Shown here piece after piece: positions 11,881-24,183 of a stretch of DNA of 64,000 nucleotides. Position 1 is the first letter of the stretch, and each line of letters opens with the position of its first letter. The notes below the pieces were generated by a model. That model was not told the DNA's origin. It did not search any database and saw only the letters and a program-made list of their open reading frames with translations. The DNA is from Phyto melanocephala (Eukaryota > Arthropoda > Insecta > Diptera > Rhinophoridae): NCBI GenBank assembly GCA_941918925.1, contig OW799234.1, positions 64,751,043-64,815,042 on the forward strand. Reading direction: 5' to 3'. The position numbers were made by a program, and so were the translations under genes.

Positions 11881-14165
11881 AAAATTCGAATATAGTGCTC
11901 TTGTTATATTTTGAAAAATAAATCTAATTTTATAGAAAATGTTAATTGGTTTTCTCTATTAAACATTTAATACATTTTTTATTTAAATATGTCATAAATT
12001 ATTTCTTCTACCTTTTTTTGTAGTGTTGACAATTTGCCAGATTTTTTTAAATTAAATTTTGCGAGGAAATTTTTAAGCAGAGAAAATAAACACTCAAACA
12101 TTTATGTTACCTACAATTAAATGGTTTTACTTGGCTTTTAATCACTTTGCATACAATAATTTTATATATATTTTTTTCATTTCATATTTTTTCATATTTT
12201 GTGGTTTTTAATTTGATTATCAGTGAGGTTGTTTTTATCATTTGCTTTTTTTTTATAAATTTATATAAAAAATAATTTTTTTTACCGAGCATGTCTAAAC
12301 ATGTACACAAGTATTTTAAAATGTTATTAATTTAACTTCTAAGAGGTACATACATATGTAGATACTTATATATTTTAATATTTTTTGTTTAATATACAAA
12401 TGTTTTTAATTTTAACACATGTCGTTGCTTGTTTTTTTTTTGTTAATTTTGTCGACATGGCCTATCGTCATTATCGTATCTTCTACTCCTTCATAGTAAA
12501 TACTATAGGATTTTTTCTCTATTACTCGATGTAGTAGTAAGTAGTACTGGCTGTTGTCGTGTGCATGTACTATAAAAGCGTGAGAAATTAGTGGTCGAGA
12601 TTTAGGGTTTAATGATGTTTATTTTTAAATAAGTGGAACTCTTTTTTTTATGTGCACAAATATGTTATGCATGTGTAGGTATACATACATATAATATGCT
12701 GATAGTGTGTTTTTTTTTATATGGTTAAACTCAAAGCCATAATGATGGATAACATAATCATTTAGTGTTTGGAAAAAATGGAAACAAATAAACAACAATG
12801 AAATGCACGAGACCACAAATAGTGATTAAAAAAATCGTAAGAAATAATAAAAATTGTATTAACATATTAGGTACAATACCTATAAAACTAATTAGTACCT
12901 ACTAAGATTTTAATAGTTTTGAAAACAACTACAGAAATCACATTGTGTTTATTTTTCTGACGTAAATTTTGCATTAATTCTGTCCTATGCCTTTTTTGTG
13001 TTCTTTTCTTACAAATTTGCAACATTATAAACGGGTGCCAAGTTCCTTTGGAATAATGTTGCCATAAAATGAGAAAAAATGTTACATGTCGTATCCTGAA
13101 TTCAATTAAAGGGTTAAAATATTGTACTCTTTAACAGCTGATTTTAAAAAGAATAATTAAGTTTTTCTAGTGGTTGAAAATAATTTTTGGTCCCAAATTA
13201 TTAAAATGTAAAAAAAGCTGAAAAATTCTGTTCTATTCTGCTAATTATTAAGGTAGCATTCTGTTAGGGTGCAGGTGATCTTTGAAAAGTGTTTTACAAT
13301 AAATGGGCAACATTGTTTGTTAGAAAAGAAAACACCAATAGGTACTTGAATTTAAATACATAGACATTTTAATTGTTAAATAAAACTTTTTTATAGGTGT
13401 AGGTAGGCAGGCATATTTATTTTTAAAGTAGAACTTAAGCCGCATATTGTTACAGTTAGTAGTCTGTTTCTCTCTTTGGTTTTAATAATATTTTGGTAAG
13501 GACACAATTGCTGATAAATGTGGAACCGTGTATAGTATTCCTCTTACAATTGTTGTAAGTTCTGGAAACATGAATTAATTTGGCTCATTTTTTATTTTAG
13601 AAACTTGTGCCCAGAAATCGCTAATCGAATTTTTTTTTATTTTATGATTTATGATTTTTTTAGATTCCTTAATTGTACTAACTAAGCCATTGGTATACCA
13701 TTGTACTTTTCGAGTTTAAATAGTAACAAAAAAAGTACAATTGTATCAATTTTCTCAAACCTAATATAAAGTACTTAGTTTTGTATTAGTTCTATTTCCT
13801 CTAGGAAAATTCATATGTTTGTATATCTTAAAGCTTTTGCATTAAATAACATTAATAAATAGTTTTTTTTAATAATTTAAAAAAAAAATTAAATTGAACA
13901 GTATGCAAAATCCATAATCGTACACAAATACGTCTTGTAGTTCTAAAACGCTTCAATATTTTAACAGACGATGTGCAGCAGCTGGAGAACAATTCTGCAT
14001 CAAAAAATATGTCGGTTGCGTTATTTTCGCTGTTAGTGCCCGAAATATTTTTTTTTAATATCCGAATGTAAATACTAATATAGATTTTGTTTCTACTAAG
14101 CATTGAATTCTATTTTTTTTTAATTATTGATTTAAGTTGTTTGCTTTATTAAATAAACAAGACAT
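11881..14165. other. Intronic AT-rich sequence, nothing recognised
   Basis: Long T runs, no terminal repeats and no conserved protein segment. Short frames at 12625 and 13852 look fortuitous. Confidence 0.55.
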
Positions 14166-14169
14166 TAAA

Positions 14170-14480
14170 TTTTTAAATTTTACTTTCTGTTTTAAAGAGC
14201 AGCACGTAAGAATGTTCTATCATAACCCGGTACCGTTGTCCATTTACGACTACAGTAATTCCATCTTTATTTTTGATGAAGTAGGGCCCCATGATATTTT
14301 CCAAAGTAAAGAAACACAATACTGTATATATGTATACCCAATGGGGTGAAATTGGCATTGATAAAGAGTCAATTATATCATTTCAGAGACCCATAACATG
14401 CAGTTCTTCTGATAAACAAATCTATTCAAACGAAAATGAGCTTCTTCATCACTCATAATCAGATTTTCAATAAAGTTTAT
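14170..14480 (-). pseudogene. Mariner/Tc3-like transposase fragment
   Basis: On the minus strand, 14480 to 14170 reads MSDEEAHFRLNRFVYQKNC, the block around the first catalytic Asp (normally sDEAHF...GyvNkQNcriW). After a frame change come PHWVYIYTVLCF, IMGPYFIKN and NGQRYRVMIEHSY, the conserved blocks before the second Asp. N- and C-terminal parts are absent. TIRs were not found. It belongs to the same broad group as the relics at 16211 and 28585. Confidence 0.7.
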
Positions 14481-14489
14481 TTCATTTCT

Positions 14490-16205
14490 GGTTAAATTTA
14501 TTTTTACTAGAATTATAATTCTTACTAGAATTATATGGAGATAACAAAAAAGCTAAGCAGAACACCTTCTGGTAGATGTTTCATTAACACTTTGCTCGAC
14601 ACGTTAAATGTTTTTCACAGTGCGAATTAAACGTGGTCTTCAAGTTTAAGGCAAACTTATGCCGGTGCCATGAATAAAGTAACTATTCATTGCTTGAAAG
14701 AGCGAAATTATGACATTAAAATGTCAACAATATGCTTTTTACATTAAAAAAATTTATCAATGATTTTAATATTTGAATTTAATTATTCTGTTTCTTTCTT
14801 CATTTGTGAATCCCTTTGTTTTTTTTTTGTTCCCCAGATGTTATTTATAAAATTTTAAAGAAAGAATACAAATTAAAATAACATGGTGACTTTTGGCTCA
14901 CCCTCTATTACGTTTAAAATTCTTTTCTTTTTCTTAAAACATTTTATGGAGGTAAAAACCTAGTTCAATCACTAATTGGAAAAAATATGAGTATTACAAA
15001 TTAAAGTGTCTTACGGCAACACTTATTATAAACAAGCCTCCAAAACAATTTTCTCTAATTTCTTTTATAACTTTTCTTTTAAGTGTACGAATGATTTATA
15101 ACATATAAGTTCGTTTTTAACCATTTCATTTTTTTACAACTTAATTAAATAAAAAAACAAAACAATTCAATTTCAGTATTACATGCCAATTTACACATTA
15201 ACAATAACAAATCTTCTTTAATCAACATTATTGGTTACACATGCTTAAACAAGCGTTTTTTGTTTGTTTTTTTTTTTTAATTTTATTAAAATTTTTAAAT
15301 TACAAACACTGCAAGTGTAAGAGGGAGACAACAACTGTAATGTACACTATCAGACATTCACTTTAATGTACCAGAGTGTTAAAATGTTTGGCGATAGAAA
15401 AAAAAAACGTTAAACGATCATATGTATGTAATATACACTGCTGCCTGACTCTGACTGGGTGGGTGGCCAAAAAAGTTTATACGCTCTATCAATGATGCTT
15501 GAAATCGCGGTGTATTTGTATAAATATTGTACAAATGTACATACATATGTATGGCTGGCTGGCTGGCTGTCTGTCTGTCTGAATGACTTCTGCATATGAG
15601 TGTAATAATTAAACTTGTAAGTATCTACATATATGTATGTAGTACTTTATAATTTCTGGCAGGTGTGTTGTATTTTATCATTTATTTGGTTTATTCTTCA
15701 AATTTGTTAACAAATCTGACATGTTTAAATAGGTGTAATTAAATAAAATGTAATATTTTAATTATTTAACGCTGCATATTCATTAAATATTTTAGAGTCT
15801 TGGGACAAATTTAAAGGGGAATTTAAGGGATACATGCACCTACGCACATATAGACAAGTAGATGTAATATTTTCAATACATACTTTTATCCAAATCGTTA
15901 TAATCAATTTTTTGTTTGTTTTTTGGTATGTATGCCATCGTTTGAAGGACTGGCGCGGCTTCACACAGTGCTAGGATACCAAAAGGTCTAATTTTCAATG
16001 ACTAGCGCATAAATACGGCTATATTTGAATAATAGTTTGGGTTGTTTTAAATATAAGCCCTTAAGCGGATTAAATCAGTAACCAGCCACTTTAAATAATC
16101 AAGCATTATTCAAAAAGGGTAGCCAATTTAAGCTAACTTCGCGGGAAAATATTATACCCTGAAATCGTTCATGACTAACAGGCAATGAAATGGAAAAATT
16201 TTAAC
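14490..16205. other. Intronic sequence with GGCT/GTCT microsatellite
   Basis: A (GGCT)n then (GTCT)n tract lies at about 15551-15581. The rest is AT-rich without a recognised element. Confidence 0.55.
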
Positions 16206-16210
16206 ATATA

Positions 16211-17128
16211 AAGGGTCCGCCATATAACTTTTTTTTTTTTTTTTTTGAAAATGCTACAAAAAAAAAACTACTGAATATTTTCTCAAATTTCTTTTTTTAT
16301 TTGAAAGTATAATCCTTCCGGTTAATAATTGAAAATAATTTCATTCAAATGGCTGCCTCGGCTGGGCATGCAGTAGCCTACACGATCAGTCCAATTTTTA
16401 AGCATATTATCGATTGTGTGCAGCTGTATTTCACCAATGGCTTCACGAATATTATCCTTTAAAGCGTTAATTGTCTCTGCCTTGTTGGCGTAACACTTAT
16501 CTTTGACGGCACTCCACAAATAAAAGTCCAATGGTGTCAAATCGCAGCTCCGAGGTGGCCAAACGACATCAGCTCTGTGGCTGATAATGCGATTTTCAAA
16601 AACAGCGCGCTAAACATCGAGTGTAGCTTCGGCTGTGTGGCACGTAGCGCCGTCCTGTTGAAACTTAATGTTGCCAATATCCTCCTCTTAAATTTTTGTG
16701 AACAAAAATTCGTTCAACATGGCCCGATAACGATCGCTATTGACTACGGCCACTCCTTGCTCATTTTCGAAGAAAAATTGCCCAATTATGCCTCTAGACC
16801 AAAATCCGCACTAAACAGTGACTCGTTTTGGGTGTATCGGCTTTTCAATGTATGCGTGCGGGTTTTCTGTGCCCCAAATGAGACAATTTTGCTTGTTTAC
16901 ATACCCGCCAAGATCAAAATGAGCTTCATCTGAAAAGATGATTTTTTTTTTTGGCAAAATCGGCATCTTCTGTAAGTCGATCGCAGGCCCACTTAGCGAA
17001 GCGTATACACAACCATATTCGTTTAGCGGAAGGATAAAACTAATTATCTGTCAAATCAGACATGAGCTAAGTGTTACCATTCACGAAATAAGCACTAGTT
17101 GAAAAAAAACGTTAGATGGCGGACCCTT
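16211..17128 (-). mobile_element. Internally deleted mariner/Tc3-like element with TIRs
   Basis: The terminal inverted repeats AAGGGTCCGCCAT(A/C)TAAC are flanked by TA at 16209-16210 and 17129-17130. The minus strand encodes a transposase: a DEAHF block near 16930, then CLIWGTENPHAYIEKP, VTVWCGFWSRGIIG, the second-Asp block FQQDGATCHTAEAT, and WPPRSCDLTPLDFYLW with its terminal acidic residue. The C-terminus DRVGYCMPSRGSHLNEIIF lies at 16322-16400. An in-frame TAG replaces a residue after TLDV, and a frame change occurs near the DEAHF block. The N-terminal DNA-binding region is deleted, so the element is 918 bp. It is inactive. The plus-strand frame at 16577-16933 is only its antisense. Confidence 0.85.
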
Positions 17129-17199
17129 TATAAAGCTCAATAAATTGGTTGCTCTTAGTTTTGATTTTTGTTTAATATTTAATTGATATAACAATACAG

Positions 17200-18100
17200 A
17201 TCAATGAAAAATATAACATAAAATTTTTATAACCAGTACTAATGAACTCGTGGACTTTTTTTTTGGTAACCCCTCAATTTGATACTTGTCTCCGTCACTT
17301 GTTTTTGAACCGTTTGGCCATCTGTTTTTAAATTCTGCCTTAATGTGGGACACTTTTGTGCTCTTCAATTCTCTTTTCAAAAGAGCCAAAAAAAAACTCT
17401 CCTAACTATGTTAATGCTTTTGTACCACTCCAAAGCTTTCATACCAAAGTGACTGATGATGCCAAATCTTCACAAAAATATGTGGACACATTGTGCTCTT
17501 TTATGAAATAAAGAAGCTTTTTTTTGAAATTTTTTTTTATATATTTCAGTATTTAGAGAGCCAATTGTAAGAAATGAATTGCTTCTTTTGCCGCAACTAC
17601 ATAAAGCTTGCAGATTGTCAGCTTTTGGGTCCTGAATTAATCTTCAAAATTTCCTCAAGCATGCGCAACATAAACGTGTTAACCCAGAAGCTGTGAAAAA
17701 TCTTCTAGTATAAACGTTTTGTAATCGATTATACGACATATTTTTTTTCTGTATGAAATTTAATTTTATTTTTTTGTGGCCTATATGTTTGCAGCTTTCC
17801 TGTTTGGAACTTTTTGGGGTTTGTATGTTTTTAAGCCTGCATTGGCACTAAATAGTCAGCACTTATTAATACACTTTAAATTTTCTTGGCCTTTCCAATA
17901 TCATTTAGATCTTTGTTTCTTTCTTCCCGTACCAGGTTTCCTATCAGTGGTAATATTCTCCTGATACTGTTTAATAACATTGGAAACAGTTTGACGGCAG
18001 ATCTTTAAATTTTTTTCCGAATTTGTTGTAGGACAAATTTGGATTTGTTCTGTTGAATTTTTAAAAAATTTAGCACGTACGTGACTTTCGTCACTCATTT
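17200..18100 (-). pseudogene. Tc1-like DD37E transposase relic
   Basis: The minus strand at 17901-18098 reads a helix-turn-helix start, with ICRQTVSNVIKQY matching the SRQTVSRVIKVY of the intact copy at 50818. It is followed by a basic GTGRKKQRSK linker. About 17790-17820 has a degraded version of the GLKSYKVQKVPDR block. 17201-17389 reads ALLKRELKSTKVSHIKAEF, the segment after PIERYW. The catalytic middle is scrambled or missing. No intact TIR pair was found. Confidence 0.7.
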
Positions 18101-18439
18101 TTTATCAAACTCACAACAAATCGACATGTTTGTCATTTAAAATAATAACTGACAGATTTTTAGATCAAAAAAAATATTGCTTTCGAAAAAAGGTAAGACG
18201 TTAAAATTGTTTCGCTCTTACTCCTTAACAACTCTGTGGTCTTCATGGGCAACCACGTATGTCTTAAAACCAAATTTTTCAGGAGGGCTACAAAACCGTG
18301 TTAGTGCTGAACGCTTTTTGAATATACATATATATAGAAGTTACATTGTTATGCCATTAAAATAATCGGAATGGGTCCATCTTATTTCAGACATTTTTAG
18401 AACCAAGTAAAGAGCGTTTAAAACCAAGCGATATGGCAT

Positions 18440-18560
18440 TATTAACTCAAAATCTTATAAAATGAACATACGCGGTTGCACATGAAAACCGCAGAACTGT
18501 GAATTTCGCTGTGTAGAACATAGTGCCATCCTGCTTAGATTATATCCCCTGCAGATCTTA
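18440..18560 (-). pseudogene. Short mariner-like transposase remnant
   Basis: On the minus strand, KQDGTMFYTAKFTVLRFS resembles the QQDGATCHTA...TxxxLR context of the second catalytic Asp in mariner-type transposases. Nothing else of the element is recognisable nearby. Confidence 0.45.
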
Positions 18561-19008
18561 TTCGTTCAATGCTGGGCTAAAAGAAGTTGACTTTTATAAT
18601 AAAACTTAAACATAAATTTAATAAGAATCAAATTAGCAATTTATTTCCTGACGATGGCAAACAACGGTGTAGCGGTTGAGAAAAAGGTAATACAAATTAG
18701 ATAAACCTTATTTTTATTACATAAAGACCTAAAGGTTGAATAATTAATCCTCCGAACTCACGTAGCGAAGTCATTAACTTTGAGCCCCCGAACCATTCAT
18801 ATATATTATGGGTGTATGGACAATGACTGAATAATAAACACAGGCTATAATAAATGCCGGTAAATCTAGCTGTCACAAACTGTTAACTTTGATCTTAAAA
18901 TTCTTTTTTAAATAAAAGGTTGTTTTAGGTATGTACTTGGTATTGACAAGAGACAATTAAATTTTTTTAAATTCATGTAATCAAAAGTCTAATACTTATT
19001 ACACATAT

Positions 19009-20009
19009 AAAAACAAGTAAGAGTGATAATACCCTTCACCATTATATATATATATAGTCTCACATCGTAGCTTAACCTATATTTTATGTTACACGCCATT
19101 TTTCCTTATTATTTCCGACGCCATCCTTGATTTTCAATTCTTGCCTAGTTATCCTTATTCTACTAGTCAAGCCCTTTCATATGATACCCATATTGATGGG
19201 GTTAAAAAAATGTGTTCCGCCATTTTGTTTTAGCCGCCATCTTGGATTTTACATTTTTTTAAAATAATTTACTGTATTCTACTGGTCAAGCCCTTTCATT
19301 TGATACCAATATCGAGGGGGTTCAAGAAATTACATTTTAAAATACCAGATTTGGCACATACATATATAAATTTATTGTCCGCCATTTTGTAGTGGCGACC
19401 AACATGAATTATAATTTTTTATACTACTTATATTGTGCTAGTCAAGTCCTTTCAGATGATACTAATATTGACTCTCTCGGTTGTTTAGAAGCTGAAAAAA
19501 TTTATTTTAGTTTGTAAATTTTTTAAATATATATATTTTTCAAAAAAAATGTTTGCCTATAACTTTACTGATTAGAGCACGCTTTATCCAAAATTTATCT
19601 CTAGAGGCATATTATATTTACAAACAGTAGCAAAGTTACCTATACATTATTCTATGTCGGAAAATTTTTAATTTTGGTGGTAAAAATATGGGAAAAAACA
19701 GAGGCAGTTGTGTTTATTTGCTCATATCTCAGAAAGTTATGAGGCGATTGTGCTGAATTTCAATAGCGATTCATTCCGGATACTTCCAAAAGATTGATAC
19801 CATACACAGATCTCAGGAACATATGGTTGCTTCTAAAAGTTGATTTCAACCAACACACGGAAACACGGATAGACGGACTTGGCCTAATAGACTCCTCTAT
19901 TCAAAAGCTTTCAATATATACTTTTTGGGTCGGAAATGAAAATTGTAAAAATTACAAACGGAATGACAAAGCTATTTATACCCTTTTTCACTGTATGAAG
20001 GGTATAAAA
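19009..20009 (+). mobile_element. R2 repeat, full length (5' palindrome deleted)
   Basis: Starts AAAACAAGTAAGAGTGATAATACCC, lacking the usual CTATATTCGGCCGTGCCGAATCT segment, and ends CACTGTATGAAGGGTATAAAA. Three internal units carry CGCCATTTTG, CGCCATCTTGGATTTT, TTCTACTGGTCAAGCCC and TTGATACCAATAT blocks. The tail has the shared CTCATATCTCAGAAAGTTATG, ACACGG and GGGTCGGAAATGAAAATTG blocks. It is non-coding; the frame at 19794 is fortuitous. It is the best uninterrupted R2 reference in the window. Confidence 0.8.
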
Positions 20010-20915
20010 ATATTCAATTCCTCTAATATTTTCTGCAATTACCTAACATTTTTGACATGCACATTCTGCAGTACGTGCAAAATTAATTATATTTATTGAC
20101 AAATATTTTGGATTTTCTCACCATCTCATTCATAAATTTGACATATAATTTCTTTCATTCATTGATGATACAACAATGTATGTCGATCACATACATACAA
20201 ACATAACATTAGTAGCTAACTTTAATAAAGTAATATTAGCCTGACGAAATTTTGCACAAAATTAAAATGGTAATTCTGTCTACAATTCTGTAATGTTGCA
20301 ATTGCAGAAAAAAATACAAAATTTTGCAAAATTATATTATTTGCACCGCTCAGATTACACATAATATTTTGTACAATCATTCTCATTTACTTATTTTAAA
20401 AGACTTGTAAAAAAAGAAGGGCTCTGGGTGTTAAAACAGTGCCGCACAGTGGGCTATAGTTTATATCAGACTTTTTTTTTTAGAAGTTTTGTAATAATAA
20501 TTATTATATTAAAAAAACATTCTCAAAACCTTTCATAAAATTCTCACAAGTTTAAATATAAATTAAAAAAAAATCTCTGAAAATCAAATAAGGAATTTAA
20601 TTTTTATATAATTAAGAACTGCTGGGTATACTATATTCCTTCATATGATAACATTCAGGCCTGAATTCAGCTTATGCTTTAGAGGGTGTGGGGGATATTT
20701 GATATTGATGTGGCTGACAGAACTTATTTATTAAAAGAAAAAATATTTATTTTTAGTTGGGGTGGGGTTCTAATATCCTTTTTTCCTTTCCTCTGGCTCC
20801 GCGCTTGATTACATTGCAGGACCTTACTTATGAACCCAAATTAATTACATTCTTAATTTCCTACAAACTGACTTGATAAATTTGAGTTTTTTCGCAATAT
20901 TTTTATTTAATTTTA
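20010..20915. other. Intronic sequence, nothing recognised
   Basis: AT-rich. A GT-rich stretch near 20680-20780 has no recognisable coding content. Confidence 0.5.
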
Positions 20916-20919
20916 TAAA

Positions 20920-21535
20920 CGAGGCCGCATCAATAAGTCCGTAACTCCTAGAACTTGTACCATATCTTTCAAAAAATCAATACTGTCCTTATCAACTCGA
21001 TCAATTTATAGATAAATGTAAAAGTGTAAGCATTAGCATTAAATTTCTGCTGTCTAAAGCATACCATTAGTGAATTTTTGCAAAGTTGTAAAAAGAGTGA
21101 ATTTCGAGTTTTGCACGTCTAATTGAAACCGAAAATTACGAAAAAAATCACCATATGAAATTAAACGATTGAAGAGTTGAAGAAAGCCGTCTGCAACATG
21201 AATGCCGCGTTTGAGCCTTAAAACAAACGTGTGACAATTTCAAAGAAGTGTTTGGCGTTGCTGAAACTGGCTACAAATTATTGTTTCATCCACCATATCG
21301 TTCGGATTTAGCCCGCAGTAACTCTTCTTTCCAAAAGTAAATAAATGTCTTGGTGGAGATTAAGAGAGAGATTTAGCTCCAACGATGAAATCTTAGACCA
21401 AACAAGCGCTTTTTGATGGCCTTAAGAATCTCAAAATTTTTTTAAGGATACAAAAAAAAAATTAAAGAAACGTTGGACAAAGTGTATGGATATAAAGGAG
21501 ACAAAGTTAGGGAATATTCTTTAAGTCACGAACAT
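20920..21535 (+). pseudogene. Mariner transposase relic, C-terminal part
   Basis: From about 21270, in shifting frames, the plus strand reads HPPYRSDLARS, which matches the HPPYSPDLAPSD catalytic block of mariner. It is followed by CLGGD-like, SNDEILDQT, FDGLKNL and LDKVYGYKGDKV segments. These match the mariner C-terminus (wlgG.rFsSNeEvi...ayF..L....L..RW.kCI.l.GDYV). Upstream, 21050-21250 has weaker similarity. The third catalytic Asp position (SD) is retained, but frames are broken. Confidence 0.65.
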
Positions 21536-21539
21536 ATGC

Positions 21540-22100
21540 CCCACCCTAATATTTGTATTTTTTTTTTTACGAAATGAAATCATCGAAAGACAAATTGCGA
21601 GTCTTTAACCCGCTAAAACATCTCAAACGTCATCCCTGTCCTGGCGGCACCACCGTGAAGTATTTCCTCACCAGGATGGGTAGGTTATTCAACCTCCACT
21701 GTGATTTTCTAGGCGCTAGATAGTTTCCTTGTATGTAACAATTGTATATGTATGTATGTATGTAGAGTACACAAAAAAAACTTTTTAAAACAGTCACTTC
21801 AGATCGAATGCTTTATTTTGCAAAACAATAGCAAACAACTGAACAAGTATTTTTTGAAGAGCGATATACACAATTTTAAAAACTCATCCAGCATTATGAT
21901 AGAATAAGTTAAACTTGTGTTTATGTGTGACACTGACAATAGTGGAAGAAATATAAAAATACTGCTTAATATCAAACTTACGTACACGAATTTTATGTCA
22001 AGCATTTTGGCTTTGTATATTGATCTTAATGCATCAGCTGTTCAAGTGATGTATTTTATTCATTAATAGGCAAGTCGATTTCTTTCTTTCCTCTTTTTAT
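21540..22100. other. Intronic sequence, nothing recognised
   Basis: Includes a short (TATG)n run near 21750. No element ends seen. Confidence 0.5.
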
Positions 22101-23285
22101 AAAAACAAGTAAGAGTCGGTGCCGAAAATGATAATATCCTTCACCATCATGTACACAGGAGTAATTATCACATCGTAGCGTGGCATAGCCTAGATTCAAG
22201 ATTTAATGTTTAACCATTTTGCTATATTTTTTCGGACGCAATCTTAGATTTTGAATTTTTACGTAGGTAGCTTTATTTTACTAGTCAAGCCATTTAATTT
22301 AATACCCATATTGATGGAATTTAAAAAAAAAAATATCCACCATTTTGTTTCAGAAGCCATCTTAAGAATTTTTGGATATTACGCTTTTGCATAATTTAAT
22401 GTATTCGTCTGATTAAGCCCTTTCGTTTGATACCAATAATGTGGGGTTGTAGGGGAAAATCCATAATTTCTACATTTGTGCCATATCTCCGCCACATTGT
22501 TTTCTGTAATCTACTGGTCAAGGTTTTTTTTTTGATACCAATATTGTGGGGGTTAAAGGGGTTGCATTTAAAATATTTGATTTGACCCATATTAAAATTT
22601 ATTTTACGCCATTTTGTGGTGGCGAACACTATGGATTTGATATTTTTAATAGTGTAGAATATTTTTCAAGACAAGCCCATATATATCGGCCCTCTCGGTA
22701 GGCTAAGATCTAAAGAACTTGATTTTCGTTTTTAAATTTAAGGAAAAACACCAAAGCAGTTGTATTTTGATGCTTATATCTCATTTATTTTAAAATCGAT
22801 TTGTTAGTTTATCTCAGCAATAATTTTCAAGGCTATTATGGCTTACAATTTGGTGGCTTTATCATGTCCAGAAACTAATAAGGAGCTTTAGTAACTTGAT
22901 ATATTTATATATTTTCAAAATATTTTTGCCTATAACCCTGTCAATTTGTCCAAATCTTTTACAACTGGCAATGAAGCAATTTATATGTAGAAATAGTAAA
23001 AAGTTTCTATAAATTAACCTAAAGCTGAAAATTTATATTTTTTGTGGCAAAAATATAGGAAAAAAAAGCAGAGGCAGTCGTGTTTATTTGCTCATATCTC
23101 AGAAACCTATGGAGAGATTGTGCCGGATTTTAATAGCGATTTATTCCCGAATATTTGCAAAAGATTAATAACACTGATAGATCTGTGCAACATGTGGGAC
23201 TTTTAAAAGTTTATTTCAACTAACACACGGACAGGCGGACATTGCTTGCTTAATCGACTCCTCTAGTCCTAAACTTTCAGAAAAA
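22101..23285 (+). mobile_element. R2 repeat, diverged, 3'-truncated
   Basis: Begins AAAAACAAGTAAGAGTCGGTGCCGAAAATG and carries four diverged CGCCATTTTG/GATACCAATAT units, then the AAAGCAGTTG and CTCATATCTCAGAAAC blocks. It fades out after AAACTTTCAGAAAAA, before the 3' hairpin. It is more diverged from the other R2 copies, suggesting an older insertion. Confidence 0.75.
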
Positions 23286-24183
23286 GCAGCATGCGCTCGA
23301 AAATTATTATTGCGAAAATTTAGTGTGTGAGAGTTATAAACTTTTAAAGCGTGCAAAAAAAGTGCACGGTCCAACAAAATCCTGCCTTTAACTAACGGCA
23401 AGTTGTAATAATGGCCCTAAAAGTATGATAGAAAAGAAAACATAGAAAACGGAGTGTAACAATATTAGCTTAGTGTTGACATTTTATTCAATTTATTATC
23501 AAATTGAAAATTGTTTTGCCTGACCAGCGATTTTTAGGGGAACATCGACACGGTCCGGATTCAGCTAGTATGAATTAATTATCAATATTTTTATTTACAA
23601 TTAAACCCACTGTTTGCCGGTATAATGAACAAAACATGCTTACCCACGCTATATTTTTGTTTGTTTATTGTTTTGCAATTTTTTTTTTAAATTTCAGTTG
23701 TTAGAAGCAAACAATAAAGTTATGAGAGCTAAACTAATTAGTATACATATGAATATTTATAGAATTATTTTAATTTTTTTTCTCTGAAATTTGTGCACAA
23801 TAATAGTTAAATGTTAAAAATATAAAGTATGTACATATTTAAAATACTATACTGCATTTATGAAATTGTTTTTGTAACACAGTTATTAAAACTGCAGTTT
23901 TGTTTAAAACAAAAAAAAAAAAAATAATAAAAATAAAACATGGTATTAGAAAGGAAAGTGTTTTTATTATACAAAAAATGTTTTATTTCTTTAAAAATCG
24001 AAATATAATAAATATTTTACATTTGCAATCTAAAAAAAATATTTCTATCTAATACTTTTTATTAATTTTAAATTATTATACATAAATGTGTAATGAAGAC
24101 AAAAGTTTTAAAACTGCGCACTAGTCGCTATCATAACAAAACAAAACAAGCTTATATGCCACAAAAGTATGTAAAAAACATAC
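23286..24183. other. Intronic sequence, one Helitron-like end motif
   Basis: A CGGTCCGGATTCAGCTAGT string at 23553-23569 looks like a Helitron 3' end, but no matching 5' end could be found. The rest is AT-rich. Confidence 0.4.

Noticed and set aside
16577..16933. 118-codon open frame on the plus strand
   Set aside because: It lies exactly antisense to the transposase coding of the 16211-17128 element and has no recognisable protein pattern of its own.
23553..23569. Helitron 3' end (CAGCTAGT)
   Set aside because: No partner TC end or shared body with the other Helitrons was found.
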